Source: Euryarchaeota archaeon UBA24 (GTDB lineage Archaea > Halobacteriota > Halobacteria > Halobacteriales > Hikarchaeaceae). Taken from it: a stretch of DNA of 54,384 nt. Below are positions 1-8,169 of this stretch, piece by piece. Below the pieces are notes generated by a model. The model ran no database searches. It was not told the origin of the DNA and saw only the letters and a program-made list of their open reading frames with translations. The translations under genes and the position numbers were made by a program. Location of the stretch: the NCBI GenBank assembly GCA_002503845.1, contig DASO01000014.1, positions 1 through 54,384 of the forward strand, read 5' to 3'. Within the stretch, counting starts at the first letter, position 1. Every line of letters starts with the position of its first letter.

Positions 1-7
1 GAAAGAA

Positions 8-904
8 GTGATTGAGCTTGAAGAGATTGACTTAAGCAAAAATGTTGAAGTAACAGAAGAGGATGTAGAAGAGAAATCGAAGTCCCAACTGATCAAAATA
101 GCGGGAGAACTCAGAGATAGAAGGAACGAATTGAATCAAGAAGCTTCGCGTAGAGCGACTCTTCGGGATCGTCTCAATGATGAAACAAGAAATAGAGTAG
201 ATGAGGCACATTCACATCGAGAAAAACGGGATGAACTCAATAATTCGGTTCAATCTACAAAGGAGGAAAGGGACGAAATGAATCGTTCTGCAAGTGAATT
301 ATTCAAGGGCGTGGGTAACAAGAAGAAAGAATCGGGGGCAAAAAAAGAGAAACCTATATCCGCACTAGAAAAGGAGATTGAATCCCTGGAATTTAGACAG
401 CAAACAGAAGTATTAACAGGAGGGACTGAAAGGAAATTAATCGAAAAAATAGCGGATTTGAAAGAGAAATATTCCGAGAAGAAGAAACAGCTTGAACAGG
501 ATAGAGAACTTGGTGAGAAAAAAAGACAGGCGGAACATTCACGAAGAGAAGCGTCGGCCCTCCATAGAGAAATGATACAACTAGCAGATGATGCTCAGCT
601 AGAACATAATAAGATGATTGAATGTTATAGAATGGCAGATCAAGTCAGAAATGAGGCAGATGAAATTCACGCAAAATTCATCCACGCGCAAGAGTTGGCA
701 GATTTCCACCATGAATGGTTCATTAAAGTCCAAAAGAAACTAAGAAAAATGGATAAAAGAGATGAATCCTCACGTCAAAGTGTGAGAGAAGCGGCTCGGG
801 AAGAGGCGAAGAAGGAAGGGGAGGAGATATATGAGAGGTTCAAAAAAGGACAAGCTCTTGGAACGGAAGATTTAATGAAATTGCAGAAGGCCGGATTGCT
901 CTAA
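8..904 (+). CDS. Coiled-coil protein, haloarchaeal family (possibly DUF7121); start uncertain
   Basis: The protein is almost entirely Lys/Glu/Arg-rich helix with heptad-like spacing over residues 20-270, so it should form a long coiled coil; there is no signal peptide or membrane segment. I recognise it as a coiled-coil family universal in haloarchaea (DUF7121 as I recall, sometimes mislabelled phosphoserine phosphatase). It resembles family members in the N-terminal stretch asking for 'KSKSQLIKIAGELRDRRNEL' and in a central segment around 'EFRQQTEVL'. The function is unknown. The GTG at base 8 is the first possible start inside the window, but the frame stays open to the window edge, so the true start may lie upstream. 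It is followed after 86 bases by the DUF373 gene on the same strand. Confidence 0.75.
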   Translation: MIELEEIDLSKNVEVTEEDVEEKSKSQLIKIAGELRDRRNELNQEASRRATLRDRLNDETRNRVDEAHSHREKRDELNNSVQSTKEERDEMNRSASELFKGVGNKKKESGAKKEKPISALEKEIESLEFRQQTEVLTGGTERKLIEKIADLKEKYSEKKKQLEQDRELGEKKRQAEHSRREASALHREMIQLADDAQLEHNKMIECYRMADQVRNEADEIHAKFIHAQELADFHHEWFIKVQKKLRKMDKRDESSRQSVREAAREEAKKEGEEIYERFKKGQALGTEDLMKLQKAGLL

Positions 905-990
905 AACCATAGTAGAGGATAAGTGTAACGAAGGGAGGAAGCCACAAAACACATCTTTTTGCAGTAGTAAGTTCCTTAGTAGGGTGAAAA

Positions 991-2130
991 ATGAGTGTCT
1001 TGGTAGTATGTTTAGATGTAAATGAAGGTGGAAATAGAGATAGCTCAGAGGATTCCCGGTACGTTGTGGGGCAAGGGGAGATAGAAGAACTGGTTTCCAT
1101 TGTGGGGTTGGAAGATCCAGAAAATAGTCATGTTAACTGTTTGCTAGAGGCACTGAAAGTAACAAAAGAACTAGAACAAGCAGGGGAAAAGGTAGAAGTT
1201 GCAGTTGTTTCGGGGAGGTCGGGGGTTATATTATCAGAAACAGATAATTCATTGGCGAGACAGTTGGATTTACTCTTAGAAGAAGTAAAACCAGATTCAG
1301 CCATTTTGGTAATAGGGTCGATTGAACAAGAAAGATTGATCCCAATATTGGAAAGTCGAATTAGAATAGACGCGGTTGATAGGGTTATTGTTCGTCAGAT
1401 ACACGATTTGGAATCGAAATACTATTTAGCAAAACGTTTTTTGGCAGATGATGAGTTGAGATCAACCATTTTGGTACCCATGGGAGTTGTGCTTACAATT
1501 CTACCAATCCTTTCATACTTAGTAGATATAAGAACCACATTTGCAATTATTACAGCAATTATAGGGGTGTTTGTATTATACAAGGCACTTGATATTGATG
1601 AGAGTATTGCAATCATACCCACGAAGATTCGTGAAATGCTTTACTCGGGCAGGGTATCTGTTGTGACATATGTAGTTGGAGTGGGACTAATTTTAGTTGG
1701 GGTTTTTATTGGACTGGTCAACATGCCAACATCAGAAGATGTAGGCGGATCGGTGACTTCTTTGATGGGATTTATACATAATAGTATTCCATGGGTAGCT
1801 TTGGGAGGATTGGTAATGAGTCTAGGTAAAACATTGGACAGAGTGATAAGGAATAAACAAGTGCAAACTGCACATATAAACCTGATATTTGGGATAATAT
1901 CAACTGCAATAGTAATCAGAGGTTTTTCATCCTATTTCCTACAGCAGCAAGGTGTCATAGGAGCGATTGGGTTGGCAAAAACAAAAATAGCAGGATTGAT
2001 CGAAATAGGGCCGCTAGTGTGGACAGCAGAGGAACATTTGGCCATATTTGTGGGCTTGGGGATATTGGTGAGTGTTGTTGGTATAAAAATGGCGCCCAGA
2101 ATAAGAAAGATGCAAAGTAAAGCTAAATGA
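991..2130 (+). CDS. DUF373 family membrane protein
   Basis: This is a DUF373 protein of about the usual length (379 aa). Residues 1-150 form a soluble domain beginning with the family's hydrophobic strand ending in Asp (VLVVCLDVNEGG). A series of about six hydrophobic helices follows from residue 160 to 370, ending in a basic tail. DUF373 is widespread in Euryarchaeota and has no established function. The ATG at 991 puts the family's N-terminal strand directly at the start. The stop is 13 bases before the diphthine-ammonia ligase ATG, so the two genes are probably co-transcribed. Confidence 0.88.
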   Translation: MSVLVVCLDVNEGGNRDSSEDSRYVVGQGEIEELVSIVGLEDPENSHVNCLLEALKVTKELEQAGEKVEVAVVSGRSGVILSETDNSLARQLDLLLEEVKPDSAILVIGSIEQERLIPILESRIRIDAVDRVIVRQIHDLESKYYLAKRFLADDELRSTILVPMGVVLTILPILSYLVDIRTTFAIITAIIGVFVLYKALDIDESIAIIPTKIREMLYSGRVSVVTYVVGVGLILVGVFIGLVNMPTSEDVGGSVTSLMGFIHNSIPWVALGGLVMSLGKTLDRVIRNKQVQTAHINLIFGIISTAIVIRGFSSYFLQQQGVIGAIGLAKTKIAGLIEIGPLVWTAEEHLAIFVGLGILVSVVGIKMAPRIRKMQSKAK

Positions 2131-2143
2131 ATTCAATAGTGAA

Positions 2144-2854
2144 ATGAAAGAGGATCAATGGGTAAGTCTATTCTCGGGTGGAAAAGACTCTAATTGGGCA
2201 CTATACCAGGCGCTTGAAAATGGGTTTGATGTCAAATACTTATTGACGGTTCACCCTCCAGCTGGCTCGTATATGTATCATGTTCCGGCAACGAGGGTAG
2301 TACCCTTTGTGGCGGAGAGTATTGGGATTGAGCTCATAGAAATTGAACCCGAATTTAAAATTCTAGGAGATGCAGATTCGGGGGAACAAGGGGATAGAGA
2401 AGTAGAATGTATTGAAAATTCGTTGATAAAAATAGCAGACGAGATTCACCTAGAAGGGGTCATAGCAGGAGCAGTAGAGAGTGAGTACCAGAGGAGTAGA
2501 ATTCAAAAAATGTGCGACAATTTGAACATAACATTGTATGCTCCTTTATGGAAATCTGATCCATTGGCTATGGTTAATAAAATGGTTGAAGCTGGTTTTG
2601 AAATTATGATGGTTAGTGTTGCTGCAGATGGTATTGATGAATCTTGGTTGGGGAGATATATAGATATAAATGCAATTGGGGAATTGGAAGTTCTCAATGC
2701 GAAATATGGAGTTCACATCCTAGGGGAAGGGGGAGAATACGAAACGTTGGTCACCAATGGACCCCATATGAATCGGGAGATAAAAGTAGAATATGATGTT
2801 TTTTGGGAGGAAAATTGGGGAGAGATACGAGTGAAAAATGCTTGGCTATGTTGA
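2144..2854 (+). CDS. dph6: Diphthine--ammonia ligase (Dph6)
   Basis: Dph6 catalyses the last step of diphthamide synthesis on elongation factor 2, ATP-dependent amidation of diphthine. The protein opens with the ATP-pyrophosphatase PP-loop SGGKDS at residues 11-16. It carries the family motif EGGEYETLV near residues 195-203 and the segment GAVESEYQRSR in mid-protein. At 236 aa it is the single-domain archaeal length without the eukaryotic YjgF-like extensions. It lies 13 bases after the DUF373 gene and is convergent with the sugar nucleotidyltransferase. Diphthamide joins the hypusine genes in this window as a second modification of a translation factor. Confidence 0.92.
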   Translation: MKEDQWVSLFSGGKDSNWALYQALENGFDVKYLLTVHPPAGSYMYHVPATRVVPFVAESIGIELIEIEPEFKILGDADSGEQGDREVECIENSLIKIADEIHLEGVIAGAVESEYQRSRIQKMCDNLNITLYAPLWKSDPLAMVNKMVEAGFEIMMVSVAADGIDESWLGRYIDINAIGELEVLNAKYGVHILGEGGEYETLVTNGPHMNREIKVEYDVFWEENWGEIRVKNAWLC

Positions 2855-2903
2855 GTTTCGAGTGATAGGAATAGGTTAAGCAAATAGAAGAACTTACACA
2901 AGA

Positions 2904-3863
2904 TTACCCTATTTGGGTGTGGGCTCCAATTAACGCTCCAGAAAGATCGATATTTCGTATTTGAGTTGCTTCGTCGATTATAGAATTTTTTAAGTGGCAA
3001 GAATCGACGACTGCATTTGGAAAAACGACGGAGTTCTCTATATGAGAATCGGTTATTTTTGCACCAGACATGACATGGACATTTTTTCCCAGTGTAGTGC
3101 CAGAAAGGATTGCTTCTGAATCTATAAGAGTTCCATCGTCCAAAGCCCAAGCTACTGCTCCTATATAACTTTCAGGAGTGCCGATATCGAACCAAGCTCC
3201 ATCGAATGAAAAGGCATAAACCGAGTAATTTGGATAAAGCCATTGGAGGAACCACCCGGGTTCGTCGGGGTTGTTTCCATTTGAGAGATAAGAGTGAAAT
3301 AAAGAGAGAGTTTTGGCAGGGAATGCGTAACAAGCAATGGAAACTAGACTACTCTGAGGATCAGATGGTTTTTCTTGGAATCCTACCACTTGTTCTTGGT
3401 CTACTTTAACCACGCCATAGGATTTCGCGAGTTCTTTATTACCAACATCGTATGCAGCGAGACACACATTTTGTTTAGATTCAAAGAAGTCTAGAAAATC
3501 GCTTATAGAGAAACTTATTAGATTATCCCCCGCGATGACCAGTAAATCATCTTTGATTTGTTCGCGGTTTAAGAGTTGACCAAGTGCACCTATAACTCCG
3601 AATTTCTCCTCTTCTGCAGTGGTTTCCTCCACAGTTAGTTTAGGTTTTGAAAAAGAGGTATTTGCCAAATGGTCAGTGAAATCGGCTGCGAACAATTCAT
3701 TAGTACTTACATAAACATTATTGATTCTAGGCTCTTGTTCAAGTTCTTGGAAAATTCGATCGATGACCGTGGATGGGCCCACAGGTAATAGCATTTTTGG
3801 CCTGTGTTGAGTTATTGGCCATAATCGCGTTGCATAGCCACCTGCGAGAACAATGGCATCCAT
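2904..3863 (-). CDS. Sugar-phosphate nucleotidyltransferase with left-handed beta-helix tail
   Basis: The N-terminal nucleotidyltransferase fold has the signature VLAGGYATRLWP near residues 5-16 and a downstream Lys in 'RPKMLLPVG', which bind NTP and sugar 1-phosphate. The GDN motif (VIAGDNLIS) follows in mid-domain. The last 80 residues show hexad-type repeats with Ile/Val every six residues, indicating a left-handed beta-helix as in GlmU/GalF-like and mannose-1-phosphate guanylyltransferase-like enzymes. The exact sugar and base cannot be read from sequence; glucose-1-phosphate thymidylyl- or uridylyltransferase is likeliest. I prefer the ATG at 3863 over an in-frame TTG two codons upstream because it starts the family's first strand directly. 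It is convergent with dph6 and probably supplies nucleotide sugar for glycosylation. Confidence 0.83.
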   Translation of the reverse strand: MDAIVLAGGYATRLWPITQHRPKMLLPVGPSTVIDRIFQELEQEPRINNVYVSTNELFAADFTDHLANTSFSKPKLTVEETTAEEEKFGVIGALGQLLNREQIKDDLLVIAGDNLISFSISDFLDFFESKQNVCLAAYDVGNKELAKSYGVVKVDQEQVVGFQEKPSDPQSSLVSIACYAFPAKTLSLFHSYLSNGNNPDEPGWFLQWLYPNYSVYAFSFDGAWFDIGTPESYIGAVAWALDDGTLIDSEAILSGTTLGKNVHVMSGAKITDSHIENSVVFPNAVVDSCHLKNSIIDEATQIRNIDLSGALIGAHTQIG

Positions 3864-3927
3864 AAACAAGAGTTACCTTCGAGTGGTAAGACTTTTTGGA
3901 TAAGTTAGCATGTTGAAAGGGGGAGAA

Positions 3928-4737
3928 TTACAACAATGAATGTTGATGCGAATGGACAAATTCGCGGAGGAGTTTTGCGCCAAGTATTGCGGTTTGGCCA
4001 GAGTCTCTATCGTTGACCTCTACGATATCGAATCCAGATGCGTGAGGAGATACTAAACGGACTACATGGAGCATTTCCTGGGTGGTCAACCCAAAGGGTT
4101 CGGGGGTTCCGGTTCCGGGGACAATACTGGAATCTGCCGCATCAATATCGATACTGAAATAGACAGATCCAGTTAAATTGGGTTCCCAACTGGAAACTTC
4201 TTCAGGGGGTATGATAGTAACATCACTTTCAATGGCGTGATCCCATTCTTCTTCACAACCGGATCTTGCTCCAAGAATGATCGCATGATCTACAACTTCA
4301 AGTGCATTCAATGTAGAAGTGGCATGACTCCAAGGGTTATCTTGATACGAATCTCGAAGGTCGAGATGTGCGTCGAGACAAACGTAAGTGTCAGGTTGTA
4401 GTGCCCGGATTGCAGCCAGATTTACTGTGTGTTCTCCACCGATAAGAAGAGGAGTGAGGTTGTCGTTGACTGCCTCTGTGATGAATCCCCCCAAATAATC
4501 AAGATAAGTGGGAAGATGAGAAGATTCTGGTATTACATCTCCAAAGTCATGGACCAACAATTCCGAAAAATGTGTCTTAGTCCTTGGGTCGTAGTCTTCA
4601 AAATGGGCAGAGAATTTTCGGAGTTGATTTGGCCCAAATCGAGTTCCAGGAATAAAGGTGGTAGAAAAATCAAAAGGGGCCCCGAAAAGTATATAAGAAG
4701 CTTCGTTTCGAGAGGCATTTGCCCCAGAAAATAACAT
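3928..4737 (-). CDS. speB: Agmatinase / ureohydrolase family protein
   Basis: This arginase-fold enzyme of 269 aa has the dinuclear manganese motifs GGEHT, DAHLD and SIDIDAAD followed by PGTGTPEP. The family splits agmatine, or aminopropylagmatine, into a polyamine and urea. Its ATG overlaps the eIF5A stop by one base (TAATG), so translation is coupled. In Haloarchaea the same neighbour pair has been linked to eIF5A modification: deoxyhypusine synthase can load an agmatine-derived moiety and agmatinase then removes urea. The third ligand motif reads DAADSS where DxxDP is usual, a minor departure. The context favours a role in hypusine formation over bulk polyamine synthesis. Confidence 0.9.
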   Translation of the reverse strand: MLFSGANASRNEASYILFGAPFDFSTTFIPGTRFGPNQLRKFSAHFEDYDPRTKTHFSELLVHDFGDVIPESSHLPTYLDYLGGFITEAVNDNLTPLLIGGEHTVNLAAIRALQPDTYVCLDAHLDLRDSYQDNPWSHATSTLNALEVVDHAIILGARSGCEEEWDHAIESDVTIIPPEEVSSWEPNLTGSVYFSIDIDAADSSIVPGTGTPEPFGLTTQEMLHVVRLVSPHASGFDIVEVNDRDSGQTAILGAKLLREFVHSHQHSLL

Positions 4738-5120
4738 TACTTTACGACGACCTTTCTTTGATCTTCATACTCCAAATATTCTATTTCGCTATCACCGGAA
4801 ATATTCAATTCACCAGGTATTTCTAGTGAAAATGATTCATAGGAGTTTAGATCCATTACTTGGGCGACGTTATTTCCCTCTAAGTTGATGACTTGTCCTT
4901 GTCTACGTTCGATTACTGGGACCCATATTTTTGCATCTACAGGTTGAGACATGCTTCTTTTTTTGTTGTCGAATACACCTTTACCTTCAATTCTTGCTTT
5001 TGCACTTCCATGTTTTCCTGGTTTGGCCGTGCTGTAGGCGATTATTTCGCAGGGTGCGTCATCCATAATCAAATACGATCCTTTTTGGATATCACGGATC
5101 TCCTTTTGCATTTTGACCAT
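4737..5120 (-). CDS. eif5a: Translation initiation factor 5A (aIF5A)
   Basis: aIF5A relieves ribosome stalling at difficult peptide bonds and carries the hypusine modification. With the start at 5120 it has 127 aa: an SH3-like N-terminal domain with the hypusine loop KPGKHGSAK (modified Lys at residue 36) and a C-terminal OB domain. I chose the ATG at 5120 because a TATA box lies 23-30 bases upstream and haloarchaeal homologues start at this point. The upstream in-frame start would add four residues (MKFC). It is the first gene of the eif5a-speB pair and is divergent from the cis-prenyltransferase gene. Deoxyhypusine synthase is encoded at 30290-31282. Confidence 0.95.
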   Translation of the reverse strand: MVKMQKEIRDIQKGSYLIMDDAPCEIIAYSTAKPGKHGSAKARIEGKGVFDNKKRSMSQPVDAKIWVPVIERRQGQVINLEGNNVAQVMDLNSYESFSLEIPGELNISGDSEIEYLEYEDQRKVVVK

Positions 5121-5142
5121 ACAGAATTTCAAGATAAGAACG

Positions 5143-5150
5143 TATAAAAA
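5143..5150 (-). promoter_or_regulatory. TATA box of the eif5a-speB operon
   Basis: On the minus strand the element reads TTTTTATA, 23-30 bases before the chosen eif5a ATG. That spacing is expected for a leaderless archaeal transcript. It forms a divergent promoter region with the cis-prenyltransferase gene. Confidence 0.6.
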
Positions 5151-5179
5151 CGGTTGGTTTCGATGGGAGGTGTTAACTA

Positions 5180-5188
5180 CTTAAAAAT
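5180..5188 (+). promoter_or_regulatory. TATA box of the cis-prenyltransferase gene
   Basis: CTTAAAAAT lies 22-30 bases before the ATG at 5210, which fits a leaderless transcript. It sits about 30 bases from the divergent eif5a TATA box. Confidence 0.55.
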
Positions 5189-5209
5189 TTTGTTAAAAGG
5201 CATACAGTC

Positions 5210-6151
5210 ATGCTTTCGTTTTTGAGGAGAAAATTGGAGAATTTTTATGAGGATCTCTTGCAGAGTGAGATAAAAAAACCTCCAAAACATGTGGCAATCA
5301 TACAAGATGGAAATAGGAGATATGCCCAAAAATTTGGAATTGAGAGAGAAGAAGGGCACATAGAAGGTGCAAAAACGACTGAGAGGGTACTTCACTGGTG
5401 CAAAGAAATTGGAGTGGAAGAACTGACATTGTATACATTTTCAACTGAGAATTTTGATCGGTCGGGTCGGGAGCAAAAAGAACTATTTGATTTGATAGAG
5501 TTAAAGTTAAAGCAGTTTTCAGAAATGGAAGAAGAATATTCGAGAGATGTTCGAGTGAGGGTTATAGGGCAACTAGAAAGAGTGCCAGAACGCATTAGAA
5601 AGGTGGCTCGAGAAATAGAGAGAGATACTAGGGGAAATACCAAATTTAAACTTAATATTGCACTGGCATATGGGGGGAGAGATGAAATGTTAGATGCTGC
5701 AATAGAAATAGCAGAAGAAGTGGCTTCAAAAAAAATATCTATAGAAGAAATCGATAGTAAAATGATAGAATCTCGATTGTCAAAGCAGAATATTAGAGAT
5801 GTAGATTTAATAATTAGAACAGGAGGAGATGTTCGTACGTCGAATTTTCTTCCGTGGCATGCGAATGGGAATGAAGCTGCCGTGTTTTTTTGTACCCCAT
5901 ATTGGCCGGGGTTTTCAAAAATTGATTTTTTAAGAGGTATTAGAACATATGAGCATAGAGAAAGTACCTGGCAAACGACCCGGGCAGAAAGGTCTATGGC
6001 AATTATTAAAGTTATGAAAATGGCAGAGATTAAAGATGTCAAAAAAGTAGCAAATCGTTTGCGGGCATATATTCCAGAAAAAGTATTAGAAGAAATAGTA
6101 AGTGAGGTTGATCAAGAAAATAGAGGTTCTATAAAATATAACGAAAAGTGA
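5210..6151 (+). CDS. uppS1: Cis-prenyltransferase, catalytic-type subunit (UppS family)
   Basis: This family condenses isopentenyl diphosphate in cis to make the long polyprenyl carrier of N-glycosylation. The catalytic first motif HVAIIQDGNRR is intact (Asp at residue 33), as are GHIEGAK and TLYTFSTENF. The C-terminal half is altered: the usual RTGGExR..SNFLLWQ..AELYF reads RTGGDVRTSNFLPWHANGNEAAVFF, and the family's terminal RXG motif is absent. At 313 aa it is longer than bacterial UppS (about 250), with an extra C-terminal helical region. The neighbouring gene at 6170 has the opposite pattern, so the two probably form a heteromer (see findings). Which subunit is called 1 or 2 is my choice. 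Confidence 0.87.
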   Translation: MLSFLRRKLENFYEDLLQSEIKKPPKHVAIIQDGNRRYAQKFGIEREEGHIEGAKTTERVLHWCKEIGVEELTLYTFSTENFDRSGREQKELFDLIELKLKQFSEMEEEYSRDVRVRVIGQLERVPERIRKVAREIERDTRGNTKFKLNIALAYGGRDEMLDAAIEIAEEVASKKISIEEIDSKMIESRLSKQNIRDVDLIIRTGGDVRTSNFLPWHANGNEAAVFFCTPYWPGFSKIDFLRGIRTYEHRESTWQTTRAERSMAIIKVMKMAEIKDVKKVANRLRAYIPEKVLEEIVSEVDQENRGSIKYNEK

Positions 6152-6169
6152 GAAACAAAGGGTAATTTA

Positions 6170-6778
6170 CTAGTTCCCAAATCTACGCTTTCGAGATGCA
6201 TAATCGCGGAGTGCTCGGAGATAGTCACGCTTGCGAAAATCTCTCCAGTTGATATCAGTGAAATATAGCTCAGAGTAGACAGATTGCCAAATCATAAAAT
6301 CAGATAGGCGCTCGCCTCCTGTTTTAATTACCAAATCGGGTTCTGCGGGGAAGACGAGACGTTCTTCTATAGTGGTTTTTGATATTTTTTTAGTAGACAG
6401 GAGTCCACTGGAGACATCAGTACAGATGGATTTTACAGCTTCGAGGAACTCGTATTTTCCTCCGAGTCCTATGCCAATTCTAATGGGTGTTTCGGCGCGT
6501 GAGAAATGACTTGGTTTACAAATAGTGATCTCATGCGGTGTCTGGATTCGGTAGAGTTCTCGGTCGAGAGTTGGGATTATGGCAGAGTCAAGTACACTAA
6601 CATATACGGAAACGGCTTCGGCTCCATAATCAAATGCCCATCTGAAAAATTGCTCGAGTGTCGAATAGGATTGGTTAATAAGTAAATCACTTTCAGTTAT
6701 CACTAAAACTACATGCAGAGGGGTAGCTTCCTGTAAATGGCGTATCCTAAAACTTAGATACTGATCATAGAGTCCCAC
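6170..6778 (-). CDS. uppS2: Cis-prenyltransferase homologue lacking the catalytic Asp (accessory-type subunit)
   Basis: This 202-aa protein is UppS-fold but its first motif reads HVVLVITESDL, so the catalytic Asp position is Thr28 and the Asn/Arg pair is lost. The C-terminal signature is well preserved: KTGGERLSDFMIWQSVYSELYFTD, then a terminal RFG (residues 199-201) that fits the RXG motif. This distribution is that of NgBR/Nus1 accessory subunits of heteromeric cis-prenyltransferases, which lack catalytic residues but supply the C-terminal RXG to the active site of the partner. Haloarchaea carry a close homologue, often annotated UppS. It is convergent with uppS1, 18 bases apart. Confidence 0.85.
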   Translation of the reverse strand: MGLYDQYLSFRIRHLQEATPLHVVLVITESDLLINQSYSTLEQFFRWAFDYGAEAVSVYVSVLDSAIIPTLDRELYRIQTPHEITICKPSHFSRAETPIRIGIGLGGKYEFLEAVKSICTDVSSGLLSTKKISKTTIEERLVFPAEPDLVIKTGGERLSDFMIWQSVYSELYFTDINWRDFRKRDYLRALRDYASRKRRFGN

Positions 6779-6828
6779 ACAAAAAATCAGGTTCCAAGGA
6801 AGGAAAATACCTCGGTTCAGACAAGAAG

Positions 6829-6837
6829 ATTAAATAA
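6829..6837 (+). promoter_or_regulatory. TATA box of the DUF92 gene
   Basis: ATTAAATAA lies 22-30 bases before the GTG at 6859 and supports that start as leaderless. Confidence 0.5.
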
Positions 6838-6858
6838 TCACTGAGGGTATAATTTGAC

Positions 6859-8169
6859 GTGCAAGATCGAGTTGAAAAGGAGTGGCTGTTTGCGTTGTTG
6901 GCGGTTTTAGTATTGGTAGGGTCCATAATAGAAGAAATAATAGTGATAATAGTTCCACTATCATTAATTGTAATCATAGTAAACTTCATTCCAAGAAGAG
7001 GGGGGGTTTTTAGATTTGTGGGGAAGGAAAAGGGGTCAAGAAGAATAGTTGAATTTTCGATGGGATTGATATTACTAACATTACTGGTGACATTCGCAGG
7101 GATGCCCATGAATATATTTGTAGTCTCATCAATACTAGTGGGTGGAGTCTATATTATTGAAAAAGTGATGTTAGTACGGGATATATCCCCCATACGGGAA
7201 GTGGCGGGTTTTGTGATAGGGGCATGGTTTTTGGGAGCCTTCGGTCAAGTTTTAAGTATGGTAAATGGGATTCAGATTGGAACTTCAAGAGTTGTTTTTT
7301 TTGCAGTCATAGGAGGATTGCTTGTAGCTTTAGCCCGAGAGGATTGGATAGGTAAGAATAGGACTGCATCTATGTTGTCTATTGCCCTTGTTCTTTGGAT
7401 TTTATCACTCCCAGCATTTGAGTATCTAGACATCATCCCACAGCAATTGATGTTTGGGATTGGTATTGCAGGAGGGTTGGGATATATTTCGTGGAGAGTG
7501 GGTTCAGCTTCGATAACGGGTATGCTAACTGGAATTATATTTTCACTTATTGTTATTGTTTTTGGAGGGTTTACTTGGTTTAGTATAATGCTTGTCTTTT
7601 TCGGAGTGGGAAGTTTAGTTGCGCGGTTGAATTATAAAGAAAAGTTGCAGATGGGTGTTGCAGAAGAGAATGAGGGTGCAAGAGAGGCGAAAAATGTATT
7701 TGCGAATACGGTGATTGCGGCGATATGCGTCGTGGGTTTTTCGATGAACACACAGCTAGGAATCAGTGGAAATATATTCATATTCGGGTTTGCAGGTGCC
7801 ATTGCAGCTGCGATGAGTGATACACTGTCAAGTGAAATTGGGATTCTTTTTGAGAACACTAGGCTAATAACTACATTTAGTAAAGTTGAGGTTGGAACGG
7901 ATGGGGGGGTAACAGTACAGGGTTCATTGGCGGGTTTTGTTGGAGCGTTTTCCATAGGGTTATTGACTAGTTGGACTTTAGGAGTTGGATTGGGCGGTGC
8001 AATTGTAATTGGAATTGCAGGAGTAACAGGGATGGTTGGCGACAGTGTTCTAGGAGCTAGTCTAGAGGGTGAGTGGATGAGCAATGAGGGTGTGAATTTC
8101 ATGGCGACTTTAATAGGTGCCATTGCTTCCATCGGGGGGGCGATTCTAGGGGGGATTGTATTATTATAG
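6859..8169 (+). CDS. DUF92 family membrane protein (VTE6-like)
   Basis: The protein is an integral membrane protein of 436 aa with roughly 11-13 hydrophobic helices. The C-terminal 230 residues match DUF92, including the signature of a Ser/Asp segment (AAMSDTLSSEIG) and VGTDGGVTVQGSLAG. A plant DUF92 protein, VTE6, acts in phosphorylation of phytyl phosphate. A role in polyprenyl-phosphate metabolism is therefore plausible and fits the adjacent cis-prenyltransferases, but is inference. The N-terminal half is extra helices typical of haloarchaeal members. The start is GTG, supported by a TATA box at leaderless spacing. The last 6 bases overlap the convergent DUF1405 gene. Confidence 0.85.
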   Translation: MQDRVEKEWLFALLAVLVLVGSIIEEIIVIIVPLSLIVIIVNFIPRRGGVFRFVGKEKGSRRIVEFSMGLILLTLLVTFAGMPMNIFVVSSILVGGVYIIEKVMLVRDISPIREVAGFVIGAWFLGAFGQVLSMVNGIQIGTSRVVFFAVIGGLLVALAREDWIGKNRTASMLSIALVLWILSLPAFEYLDIIPQQLMFGIGIAGGLGYISWRVGSASITGMLTGIIFSLIVIVFGGFTWFSIMLVFFGVGSLVARLNYKEKLQMGVAEENEGAREAKNVFANTVIAAICVVGFSMNTQLGISGNIFIFGFAGAIAAAMSDTLSSEIGILFENTRLITTFSKVEVGTDGGVTVQGSLAGFVGAFSIGLLTSWTLGVGLGGAIVIGIAGVTGMVGDSVLGASLEGEWMSNEGVNFMATLIGAIASIGGAILGGIVLL

